Assembly (NCBI GenBank): GCA_937884735.1
Contig: CAKZYI010000496.1
Location: forward strand, 1 to 20,460
Reading direction: 5' to 3'
DNA: 20,460 nt
Source of the DNA: an uncultured Pleurocapsa sp.
Lineage (GTDB): Bacteria > Cyanobacteriota > Cyanobacteriia > Cyanobacteriales > Xenococcaceae
The notes below the pieces were generated by a model. That model was not told the DNA's origin. It searched no databases and was given only the letters and a program-made list of their open reading frames with translations. Below are positions 8,038-15,271 of this stretch, one piece after another (within the stretch, counting starts at the first letter, position 1; each line of letters opens with the position of its first letter). The position numbers and the translations under genes were made by a program.

Positions 8038-8466
8038 ATGTCTGGAAAAACTACTTATTTAACTACCAGCGATTTTACCGAACAGGTAACTCTTAGTCCA
8101 TCTAACTTTGAATGTGCTCTTAATAATTCTAACTTTAGAAAAGGAGATTCTTTGCGTCATGAAAAAATAAAAGAAGTTTTAGATATTTGCAAAAAATATC
8201 ATAAGTTAAATATAAATACCTTAGTAGTTAAAGATACAGAATTATTAACAATTTGGATCGAAGAAAAATCTTATAAAGCTAGTACTCAAAATTCCGAGTC
8301 TCAGACAAAAACTCCAGCAAATAATCAATCTTTACCAACAAAAACTATAACTAGAAGATATAGAGGTCAAGTATATGAAGAAACAGTTGTAGACTGGTCG
8401 GCTATGCAGCAGGTAAATCAGCAAAATAAGCCTTCTCGCAAGTATCGCGGACAGTATGTTGATTGA
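8038..8466 (+). CDS. Small cyanobacterial protein with two YRG motifs (DUF4278-like)
   Basis: A 142-residue protein with no signal peptide or membrane segment. The N-terminal half (about 30-80) looks like a small alpha/beta unit with a basic helix (RHEKIKEVLDICKKYHK) followed by a strand. A Ser/Thr/Gln/Asn-rich linker spans about 80-104. The C-terminus has two copies of a short motif, RRYRGQVYEE at 106-115 and RKYRGQYVD at 134-142, the second ending the protein. The YRG core resembles the conserved motif of DUF4278, a short family seen mainly in cyanobacteria with no known function; that assignment is tentative. It is expressed from a strong promoter with a short leader lacking a Shine-Dalgarno, and faces a convergent flavoprotein gene 64 bases away. 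Function is unknown. Confidence 0.7.
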   Translation: MSGKTTYLTTSDFTEQVTLSPSNFECALNNSNFRKGDSLRHEKIKEVLDICKKYHKLNINTLVVKDTELLTIWIEEKSYKASTQNSESQTKTPANNQSLPTKTITRRYRGQVYEETVVDWSAMQQVNQQNKPSRKYRGQYVD

Positions 8467-8530
8467 AGCAATTAGGATTCAAATAGCTATAGTAATAGAT
8501 CGCTGGCTGTATACTTCGATAAAAAAAGCA

Positions 8531-9628
8531 TCATGCAAAAACCTTTTTCACTTCCAAAGCTGTTGCAGGAGCTAGTAAAACTCCGTTGCGATAATGGGCT
8601 GTTGCAAGCAAAACATTACTGTATCCAGAGAGATTATCAATAATGGGAGCTGGTATACCTTCTGGACGAGGACGTTTTCCAAACCATGTTTTGGTGATGG
8701 TGGCGTTGTTTAATTGAGGACAAAATGCGATCGCATTTTGCATTACTTGGTTTAATAATTCAGCATCCGCTATACTTTCCCCTGTTTGGGTTGGAAATTC
8801 GACAGTTGCTCCCAACCAATATTCTCGATCTCCCAAAGGTACAATATGTATATCGTTAGCTGAAACCACTGGTTGAAAAATAGCTTGTCCTAGAGGTTTG
8901 TCTAGCTTAAATTTAATTGCTTGTCCCAACACGGGGCAAATGGGAATAGTCTGATGTAAAGATTGAGTTAGAGGAGTTGAACCCAAGCCCGCAGAAATAA
9001 TTAGATGTTCTACCTCCATTATACCTGCGGTAGTTTTCAACTGTTTGCAGTTAGATAATTCATCTTCTCGATTTGATTGAGTTATAAAATTTCTTACCTC
9101 TACGCCAAACTCAAACTTAACCCCATTAGCAGCAGCAGCAGAGACTAAAGCTTTGGTTAATTTAACAGGATGAATTTGCCTATCTTGAGGAGAATAAACC
9201 GCTCCAATAATATTTTCGTTGATTAAATAAGGACATTGTTCCGTCACATAATTGCGATCGCCTATTTCCAAATTCCAGCCTTTTTCTTGACGAAATTCCC
9301 TTAACTTATGCCATTTTTCTAAATTTTCTCCTGCAAACAAAAGTTTAAAAATTCCTTGGCGGTTGACAGGAATATGTAGTCCTGTTTTCTGCTCTAATTC
9401 AGGAATTAAGCTTTCATAACGTTGGAGACTTGTTTGGCGAAACCGCCAAGCACGACCTTTTTTCTTGTGACTAATAATTCCCATCAAAACACCCAAAGCT
9501 GCACCCGTAGAACCCGAAGCAGGAGTATTTTTATCAACGACGGTAATGTCTAATTTGGGTATTGAACTAAGTTCATAAGCAATCGCAGCTCCTACAACCC
9601 CGCACCCAACAATTACAATTTTGCTCAT
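8531..9628 (-). CDS. FAD-dependent amine oxidase, glycine-oxidase (ThiO)-like
   Basis: Member of the DAO (D-amino acid oxidase) fold family that oxidises amines or amino acids with FAD. Numbering from the ATG at 9628 (365 residues), residues 4-20 form the dinucleotide-binding strand-turn-helix IVIVGCGVVGAAIAYEL with GxGxxG at 8-13, and the acidic VVDK ends the second strand. The C-terminus has a KRPRPEGIPAPIID segment and HYRNGVLLAPATA, typical of ThiO-like glycine oxidases, which make iminoglycine for the thiazole ring of thiamine. No thiamine genes are nearby and many cyanobacteria fuse ThiO to ThiG, so the substrate remains open. The frame runs open to 9664, but those 12 extra codons overlap an intrinsic terminator hairpin and its T-run, which supports the start at 9628. 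The upstream gene is psbQ, transcriptionally separated by that terminator. Confidence 0.85.
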   Translation of the reverse strand: MSKIVIVGCGVVGAAIAYELSSIPKLDITVVDKNTPASGSTGAALGVLMGIISHKKKGRAWRFRQTSLQRYESLIPELEQKTGLHIPVNRQGIFKLLFAGENLEKWHKLREFRQEKGWNLEIGDRNYVTEQCPYLINENIIGAVYSPQDRQIHPVKLTKALVSAAAANGVKFEFGVEVRNFITQSNREDELSNCKQLKTTAGIMEVEHLIISAGLGSTPLTQSLHQTIPICPVLGQAIKFKLDKPLGQAIFQPVVSANDIHIVPLGDREYWLGATVEFPTQTGESIADAELLNQVMQNAIAFCPQLNNATITKTWFGKRPRPEGIPAPIIDNLSGYSNVLLATAHYRNGVLLAPATALEVKKVFA

Positions 9629-9640
9629 AATTAATTCAAC

Positions 9641-9668
9641 AAAAAAAAGGCTCGACAGTGCCAAGCCT
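9641..9668 (-). terminator. Intrinsic terminator of psbQ
   Basis: Read on the minus strand, a seven-pair stem (AGGCTTG with CGAGCCT, one G-U pair) closes a seven-base loop and is followed by a run of T, eight bases in all when the last stem T is counted. It starts about 29 bases after the psbQ stop. Confidence 0.85.
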
Positions 9669-9696
9669 ACTAAGTTAATTTATCTCATAGTTTATT

Positions 9697-10269
9697 CTAA
9701 GCATTCTCATCAAAGTCAGGAATTGCTTCTTCAATTTCATCAATAGTTTCAGCTACTTCTTCTTTTACACCTTCAAAGACATTTTTCGCTGAATCCATAG
9801 CCTTGTCTGCTTGATTGGCAGACTCTTGTGGTTTAGGAATTAAACTACTATAAGCATCCAAATCAGACACCATTTCTTTATATTGACTAACTGCTACTTT
9901 ATAGTCATTTTCATCTACAGCAACATCAATATTTTCAATATGCTTGAAAATGTCCTTAGCCATTTCCAAAGCTGGTTCTTGCTCATCAGGAAGCAAAGCT
10001 TTCGATAAATAAGTTAAGTCTCTTCTGATTAAGCCGAGAGGACCATGAAGAAAGCTATCTGCATTTACCCAGTCTTCCTTTTCAATGTATTCGCCGAGTT
10101 CGGGAATTCTTTGACGAGCAACATCGAGAGGAATACGATAGATTTTGATTTTTTGTAATTTATCAGGAGTATAAGTAGGAGGTGCAGATGCTGTAGGGCT
10201 ACCACAGCTCACCAATAGAGTTGTTGCCAACACCAATATCAAAGAAAGAATAGGACGAAAGATCTTCAT
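9697..10269 (-). CDS. psbQ: Photosystem II lipoprotein PsbQ (CyanoQ)
   Basis: CyanoQ is a lumenal, lipid-anchored photosystem II subunit that stabilises the oxygen-evolving complex and PSII dimers. From the ATG at 10269 (190 residues), a hydrophobic signal leads to the lipobox LLVSC with Cys22 as the lipidation site. A four-helix PsbQ-like region follows, with RIPELGEYIEKEDW and FLHGPLGLIRRDLTYLSKALLP patterns typical of the family, reaching about residue 148. The last 42 residues are an unusual acidic, Ala/Glu/Asp-rich tail; cyanobacterial PsbQ is usually near 150 residues. An in-frame TTG at 10278 would add three residues; neither start has a good Shine-Dalgarno, so ATG is preferred. The gene lies 56 bases after an alpha/beta-hydrolase-fold gene on the same strand and ends at an intrinsic terminator, so the two may form an operon. 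Confidence 0.9.
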   Translation of the reverse strand: MKIFRPILSLILVLATTLLVSCGSPTASAPPTYTPDKLQKIKIYRIPLDVARQRIPELGEYIEKEDWVNADSFLHGPLGLIRRDLTYLSKALLPDEQEPALEMAKDIFKHIENIDVAVDENDYKVAVSQYKEMVSDLDAYSSLIPKPQESANQADKAMDSAKNVFEGVKEEVAETIDEIEEAIPDFDENA

Positions 10270-10325
10270 TTTGCTCAATACAAACTTTATTACTTTTCTT
10301 TAATTTTCTCAGGAAACCTGCACCT

Positions 10326-11168
10326 TTAGAAAACTTTGCGTCGAAAAAACTGCACAATTTCTTGAGAAATATCAGATGCCCAGTGTTCTTGAGGATAGTG
10401 TTTAGCGTCAGCTAGTTCAATAAAGTCAATTTCTGGATTGCTATCAGCAATTTTTTTGGCACCATCTACACTCAGCCAACTGTCCTTTGCACCCCAAATA
10501 ATTAAGCTTGGTTTTGACCAATGTTTTAACCCTGTTTCAATGTCTTGAGTAATACGATCTAAATCCAATTTTTTCAAAATAGTCATTAAGGATCTACCTA
10601 CCGCAGAGCTTTGTAAAAAAGGTTTCCGCAGTCTATCCAAATCTCGATCTTCAACTACAAAACCACTGCCTTTTTCAATCGTGCGATCGACTAATAGAGG
10701 GTCTTGGGTCATCATATCTCCAATAAAAGGTAAACTGAGTTGTTTCATTAACCAAGGAAGTTTTGCACCACTGGTGATAGGAGTATTCAGAATAATCAAC
10801 CCTTCCACCTGTTCGGGATTATCTAAAGCATATTGGACTCCAACCGAACCTAAAAATCCTTGAACAACCAAGTAAAATTTTTCTAGCTTTAAAGCAGCAA
10901 TCAAATTTCCCAATTCTGTTGAAAAAGCTTCTGGAGTATAAGCAAAGTCTCTTTGCTTGGGCATGTCAGAAAAACCGCAGCCTAGCCAGTCAACTGCGGT
11001 ACTAGGAATATTTTCATCTGCCAACAACGACATTACTTTTTCCCAAGTATAACTATGAGAAGGCAAGCCATGTAGAAAAAGTACAGGAGTACGCTCGCTT
11101 TCTATTTCTGTTTGACGATAAAACCATTTGAATTTATCCGCTTGAATTTTATCTGTTTTTATGGACAT
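10326..11168 (-). CDS. Alpha/beta-hydrolase-fold protein lacking the usual nucleophile
   Basis: A 280-residue alpha/beta-hydrolase-fold protein most like the haloalkane dehalogenase / epoxide hydrolase group. The oxyanion-hole motif HGLPSHSYTW is at 33-42, the acid-position WGAKDSWL holds Asp229, and the expected histidine His257 is in DAKHYPQEHW. The nucleophile elbow reads LVVQGFLGSVG at 100-110. Aligned without gaps to the LVVQDWGG elbow of haloalkane dehalogenases, the nucleophile Asp is Gly104; nor is there a standard GxSxG serine motif, though Ser108 sits three positions on. It may therefore be a non-hydrolytic or altered enzyme. It is the first gene of a possible two-gene unit with psbQ, and is divergent from the MurG gene across only 67 bases. 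The substrate is unknown. Confidence 0.85.
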   Translation of the reverse strand: MSIKTDKIQADKFKWFYRQTEIESERTPVLFLHGLPSHSYTWEKVMSLLADENIPSTAVDWLGCGFSDMPKQRDFAYTPEAFSTELGNLIAALKLEKFYLVVQGFLGSVGVQYALDNPEQVEGLIILNTPITSGAKLPWLMKQLSLPFIGDMMTQDPLLVDRTIEKGSGFVVEDRDLDRLRKPFLQSSAVGRSLMTILKKLDLDRITQDIETGLKHWSKPSLIIWGAKDSWLSVDGAKKIADSNPEIDFIELADAKHYPQEHWASDISQEIVQFFRRKVF

Positions 11169-11220
11169 CTATATTTTTCTATTATTAACTCTTTGGGGAA
11201 GCATACATTATTAGGGATGA

Positions 11221-11226
11221 AGGAGG
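11221..11226 (+). promoter_or_regulatory. Strong Shine-Dalgarno of the MurG gene
   Basis: AGGAGG lies nine bases before the ATG at 11236. It is the only full consensus ribosome binding site among the window's genes, most of which have weak or no Shine-Dalgarno, and it fixes the start. Confidence 0.85.
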
Positions 11227-11235
11227 AAAAAAACA

Positions 11236-12300
11236 ATGAAAAGAATTTTGTTGACAGGTGGAGGTTCTGCTGGTCATATAACGGTCAATTTGGCTTTAAT
11301 ACCGATGTTGAGTGAGTCTGGATGGGAAATTATCTATATTGGCTCTATTGATGGGATTGAAAAGGAATTGATCTCCAAAGTTAAAAAGGTTAAATACTAT
11401 GGAATCGCTACAGGAAAGCTAAGGAGATATTTAGATTGGCAAAATTTTACCGATTTGTTTCGAGTGTTGAAAGGAATACTCGAAGCCTATCAAATTATTC
11501 GTCAAGAAAAGCCTAAAATTACTTTTTCTAAGGGCGGATTTGTTTCTGTTCCTGTAGTACTTGGTAGTCGATTAAATGGCGTTTTGGTTATTACTCATGA
11601 ATCTGACCTTACACCAGGATTGGCAAATCGTATCAACATATATTCTTCCCAGAAAATTTGTACGACATTTCGCGAGACTTTAAATCATTTGCCTCAAGAA
11701 AAAGGAAAGTTTATCGGAGCAATAGTACGTCCAGAATTAAAACAAGGAAAACCCGAAAAAGGTCGTATCTTTGCTCAATTAAATTCTATGAAACCAGTGA
11801 TTTTGGTTGTTGGTGGAAGTCTTGGTTCTGCTTATATTAATGAAATATTACGTTCTTTACTCGATGTTTTATTAGAAAAGTTCCAAATCATTCATATTTG
11901 TGGAAAAGGAAATCTCAAATCAAATTTGAAGCGTAAAGGTTACAAACAATTTGAATATGTCGATAGCGAGCTTCCTGATGTAATGTCTCTGGCAGATATA
12001 GTAATTTCTCGTGCAGGATCAAATTTTATTTTTGAATTTTTAGCTCTCAAAAAGCCAATGATTTTAATTCCCCTATCCAGCAAATCCAGTCGGGGCGATC
12101 AAATCGATAACGCTATGGTGTTTAGAAATAGAGGATGTGCTGAGGTTATTTTAGAAGAAAATTTAACCAAAGATAGCCTGCTAGGTACAATCCATAATGT
12201 ATTTAATAATAAAGAAAAATATATTTCCAATATGGATAAAAGTTATGAAGATTGCTCATTAGAAAGGCTGTTTAATTTGATTGTTTCTTCAGCAAAATAG
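11236..12300 (+). CDS. murG: MurG-type UDP-GlcNAc:lipid I glycosyltransferase, Firmicutes-like form
   Basis: MurG adds GlcNAc to lipid I to give lipid II on the inner face of the plasma membrane. The 354-residue product has the GT-B layout: GGGSAGHITVNLALIP from residue 8, GKLRRY and FSKGGFVSVPVV, HESDLTPGLANR from 121, GGSLGS at the start of the C-terminal domain, RAGSNFIFEF from 259 (Glu267), and RGDQIDNA at 286-293. These are hallmarks of the Staphylococcus/Bacilli/Clostridia-type MurG (H-x-x-VN and SRGDQ where other MurG have HxxPA/PN and HQ), not the form expected from a cyanobacterium. Together with the strong Shine-Dalgarno this suggests acquisition from a Firmicute, probably as a second copy. 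It might serve peptidoglycan or another glycolipid. A weak hairpin (12301-12318) directly follows the stop codon. No mobile element is adjacent. Confidence 0.88.
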   Translation: MKRILLTGGGSAGHITVNLALIPMLSESGWEIIYIGSIDGIEKELISKVKKVKYYGIATGKLRRYLDWQNFTDLFRVLKGILEAYQIIRQEKPKITFSKGGFVSVPVVLGSRLNGVLVITHESDLTPGLANRINIYSSQKICTTFRETLNHLPQEKGKFIGAIVRPELKQGKPEKGRIFAQLNSMKPVILVVGGSLGSAYINEILRSLLDVLLEKFQIIHICGKGNLKSNLKRKGYKQFEYVDSELPDVMSLADIVISRAGSNFIFEFLALKKPMILIPLSSKSSRGDQIDNAMVFRNRGCAEVILEENLTKDSLLGTIHNVFNNKEKYISNMDKSYEDCSLERLFNLIVSSAK

Positions 12301-12400
12301 TGGTTAATAAAATTACCATGAGAATTACAAATCCCGAATTGGCTTTATTTTATTCTTTATACTCCTAACCAATATATTTATCTACAGGTAGGTTTCAACC

Positions 12401-13642
12401 TCAATCAATAGATTCTTGCATTAATGAGTCTGCTATTTGTCCTAGGGTATCAGACTCAGAATCATTCAAAGACAGTAGCTTACTGGTTTCTGATGCTTCT
12501 AAAGGTCGACTAAACCAGAAGCCTTGCATTTGCTGACAATCTAGATTGCGTAATAAGTCTACTTGTTCTTGAGTTTCTACTCCTTCTGCCACTACTCGCA
12601 GATCGAAACCCTTTCCTAAGCCGATTAAAGCATTTGCGATCGCCAAATCTTTAGGACTCTGTGCTAACTGTTGAACGAGGATTTTGTCTATTTTTAAAGT
12701 ATCTAACGGAAAATGTTTGAGATATTCTAGAATCGAAAATCCTTCTGTAAAATCATCAATAGCAATATGTACTCCCAATCCTTTTAAATTCTGGAGAGTA
12801 GTTTTACTATATTCAATATTGTTCAGCAAACTAACCGCACTAATTTCTAATTCCAATAGTTGAGGTTCTAAAACTGTTTCTGTTAGTATTTCGGCAATTT
12901 TTGAAACCAGATTAGTTTGCTGAAACTGGACAGAAGACAGACTGACAGTAATTCTTGATGGGGGTAAACCTTCTTGCTGCCAAGCTTTGTTCTGTTGACA
13001 AGCTTGACGAATTGCCCATTCTCCAATGGGTACAATCAACTGAGTTGCTTCGGCTGACTTGATAAAATTATTGGGAGGGACTAAGCCAAACTCTGGATGT
13101 TCCCAACGTAGTAAAGCTTCTATCGCTTCAGTTTTCCCTGTATTAAGATTGATTTGTGGTTGGTAATATAGTTTGAATTCTTTTTTGTCCAGAGCTTGCT
13201 GTAGTAATATTTCTAACTCTAGTGCCACCAGAGCCTGAGAATTCATAGACTCATTATAAAACTGATAAGTCTCTTTAGACTGGTATGCCCTTTCTAAAGC
13301 AATATTGGCATTGGCTAATAATATATTTATATCACTTCCATCTTGAGGATAAACAGCAATTCCTAGGCTACCATTTAGGGTAACTGTTGTATCTCCTAGT
13401 TTAAAAGACTGTTCTACAGATTGTTTAATTCGTTTATTGATTTTAGCTATTTCATCAATGCCATTTACTTGAGGCATTAATAGAGCATATTTATCATTTT
13501 CCCAATGAATAACTGTATCTCCAGAACGTATACAAGAATTTAATCTTTTACCTAGAGTTGATAATAGCTCCTTGCTTTTTTGTGTTCCCAGATTTTCTCT
13601 GATATCTGGTAAAAAGTAAAGCTTACAAAACATTATTGCCAT
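12401..13642 (-). CDS. Degenerate GGDEF-EAL half of a split signalling protein
   Basis: A 413-residue frame containing a GGDEF domain without its first strand (1-130) and an EAL domain (145-390). The GGDEF site reads ENDKY at 48-52, so cyclase activity is not expected. In the EAL domain, Glu175 of EAL, Glu266, Asp296-Asp297, Lys317, Glu353 and Gln373 are kept. The metal-binding Asn of the usual NLS motif is Ser234, the second Glu of the usual ExTE is Ala269, and the loop-6 DDFGTG reads DDFTEG, so c-di-GMP hydrolysis is doubtful. The frame begins in the middle of the GGDEF domain and continues, in the same reading frame after only two codons, the protein encoded just upstream. It is either translated by reinitiation at the ATG at 13642 or is the broken 3' part of a pseudogene. 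No ribosome binding site was seen. Confidence 0.8.
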   Translation of the reverse strand: MAIMFCKLYFLPDIRENLGTQKSKELLSTLGKRLNSCIRSGDTVIHWENDKYALLMPQVNGIDEIAKINKRIKQSVEQSFKLGDTTVTLNGSLGIAVYPQDGSDINILLANANIALERAYQSKETYQFYNESMNSQALVALELEILLQQALDKKEFKLYYQPQINLNTGKTEAIEALLRWEHPEFGLVPPNNFIKSAEATQLIVPIGEWAIRQACQQNKAWQQEGLPPSRITVSLSSVQFQQTNLVSKIAEILTETVLEPQLLELEISAVSLLNNIEYSKTTLQNLKGLGVHIAIDDFTEGFSILEYLKHFPLDTLKIDKILVQQLAQSPKDLAIANALIGLGKGFDLRVVAEGVETQEQVDLLRNLDCQQMQGFWFSRPLEASETSKLLSLNDSESDTLGQIADSLMQESID

Positions 13643-13648
13643 TAAATT

Positions 13649-14905
13649 TTAGCTTCTTTTCGCATTGGCAATAGCTGTTTCTATTTGTTGATCAAATATA
13701 CTTTTGGGAGATAAATTTGATGAAGAGATATTTTGACTATCTGAGCTAACAATTTGGCTTTTATCTAGATTATTTACGATCAAACAAATTGTTTCCTTAT
13801 CTCCTGAATCAATTAAATTAATTTTGACTTGAGCCTTAATGGAGTCTCCAGTTTGGTGACGTAACAAGCACTCTCCAGAGAAGCTATTTTTTTCGGCAAT
13901 TACTCTTTGTAAAACTGCTGAAAATTTTTCAGAGACGCAAGATAGCTCATATATATTCATTTGTAACAGGCGATCGCTAGAATAGCCCAACAATTCACTA
14001 CAAGAAGAGCTAATTTCAACTATTTGTTTTGTAGTAGATTCGACTAAAATAATCCCATCAGTTATGTATTGATTTATTTGATCGTAAATACTTTTTTTAT
14101 ACTCTAGCTCAGCTTCTAACTTTTTTTGCTGGGTAATATCAACAATATAATTTCTAATTACTTTATTATCAGGTAAGTAATGAGCAGTTTGCCAAAAGGT
14201 TTTACTGCCAATTTTAACTTCCCGATTAACAATATTATCTTCTCCTTGATGGTAGATAGAAATTAAGTTTTCTAGCAAAGGATGATTCAATTTTCGATGA
14301 TGTATATCTTTGAAGTTGATAATACCAGCGGAATTTATATATGTAATGTTACCGTATAAGTCTATTTCAATAATGGGCTGAGGACTCAATTCCGTTAAAG
14401 AAATCTGTCTTGACGAGTCTACTAGTGCAGTTCTACTACTGCTATTGGAAGGTGCTGCTGCCACTGGTGCAACAATTGTATCTTTATTTATAAATGTATT
14501 ATTTTCTATAGCTAAGGGCAAATTTTCTAAAGATTCTGCTCTAGAAGCATTAGATGGCAGGTCTGCTGTAATTTGATAGATTGCTTGAGCGTCTCCACTA
14601 AATTGAATGACATCTTTATTCTTCAATTCATGAACCAAGGTTTTTTTACCATTAATGTAAATTCCATTACGGCTGCGATTACCTTGTAAATCTCCATCTA
14701 AAACCCAATAAGAAAACTTATTGGTTTTAACATCTGTCCTTCTCAAGAGAGTGGCGTGGTTTCGAGAGGTTTTTTGACAAGAAAGAACAATATCATTGCT
14801 AGAATGGCGACCAATGGAATAAGTAGCAGCATCAAGATTAATTTCTCTACGAAAAGAAGGATCTTCAATTATTAATACGTGATGTATTTGATCTAGGCTA
14901 TCCAT
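13649..14905 (-). CDS. FHA-PAS-PAS half of a split signalling protein
   Basis: The frame begins with an FHA phosphothreonine-binding domain: YSIGRHSSNDIVLS with the Gly-Arg pair, SRNHATLL with the Ser and His contacts, and NRSRNGIYING. An Ala/Ser/Thr-rich linker follows. Two PAS-type sensor modules come next, the first around QPIIEIDLYGNITYIN and ending in the VDITQQKKLEAE coiled coil, the second around DGIILVESTTKQIVEISSS. The last residues, FDQQIETAIANAKRS, are the first helix of a GGDEF domain, at which point a TAA ends the frame. The remaining GGDEF-EAL part continues in the next reading frame. The ATG at 14905 is chosen because the FHA fold starts a few residues later; an ATG at 14968 would add 21 polar residues. 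Neither has a Shine-Dalgarno. As it stands the product could still sense and bind but has no output domain. Confidence 0.8.
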   Translation of the reverse strand: MDSLDQIHHVLIIEDPSFRREINLDAATYSIGRHSSNDIVLSCQKTSRNHATLLRRTDVKTNKFSYWVLDGDLQGNRSRNGIYINGKKTLVHELKNKDVIQFSGDAQAIYQITADLPSNASRAESLENLPLAIENNTFINKDTIVAPVAAAPSNSSSRTALVDSSRQISLTELSPQPIIEIDLYGNITYINSAGIINFKDIHHRKLNHPLLENLISIYHQGEDNIVNREVKIGSKTFWQTAHYLPDNKVIRNYIVDITQQKKLEAELEYKKSIYDQINQYITDGIILVESTTKQIVEISSSCSELLGYSSDRLLQMNIYELSCVSEKFSAVLQRVIAEKNSFSGECLLRHQTGDSIKAQVKINLIDSGDKETICLIVNNLDKSQIVSSDSQNISSSNLSPKSIFDQQIETAIANAKRS

Positions 14906-14968
14906 TGTATTATCTTTATTGTATTTTACATTCATGTTGTTCTGAACATCAGTCGGGACTATTTTCAA

Positions 14969-15271
14969 ATACTAATTTAGATTTAAAGCATTAGATAAAA
15001 ACTAGTCATAACTGTGTATTTTGCAATGCTTTGCATCATTGTCATAAACTGATAAGTCAGATACTAAAAGTGTTTAGTGCCATTGAAAACTGCCAACATA
15101 AATAGTTAAGCATATTGTTCCCGAAAGAAAGAATAAAATATCAGTCAAAATTAAATTATTCGTTATATATTATCAGCCAAGAATTCATAAGCAGCAAATA
15201 CTAGTAAATTTGCGGTTAGATAATTGCCTCATAGCAGAATAGGCTAGGGTTGATGAATCATAAATTAATCA
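14969..15271. other. Divergent spacer between the FHA-PAS gene and comM
   Basis: About 300 AT-rich bases with no supportable gene. Two small inverted repeats are present: CAATG with CATTG at 15024-15041, and GCAAAT with ATTTGC at 15194-15213 around an ACTAGT core. They could be regulator sites for either gene, but this is unproven. A 10-base GGCTAGGGTT repeat occurs at 15242 and again just inside comM at 15277. Confidence 0.4.
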
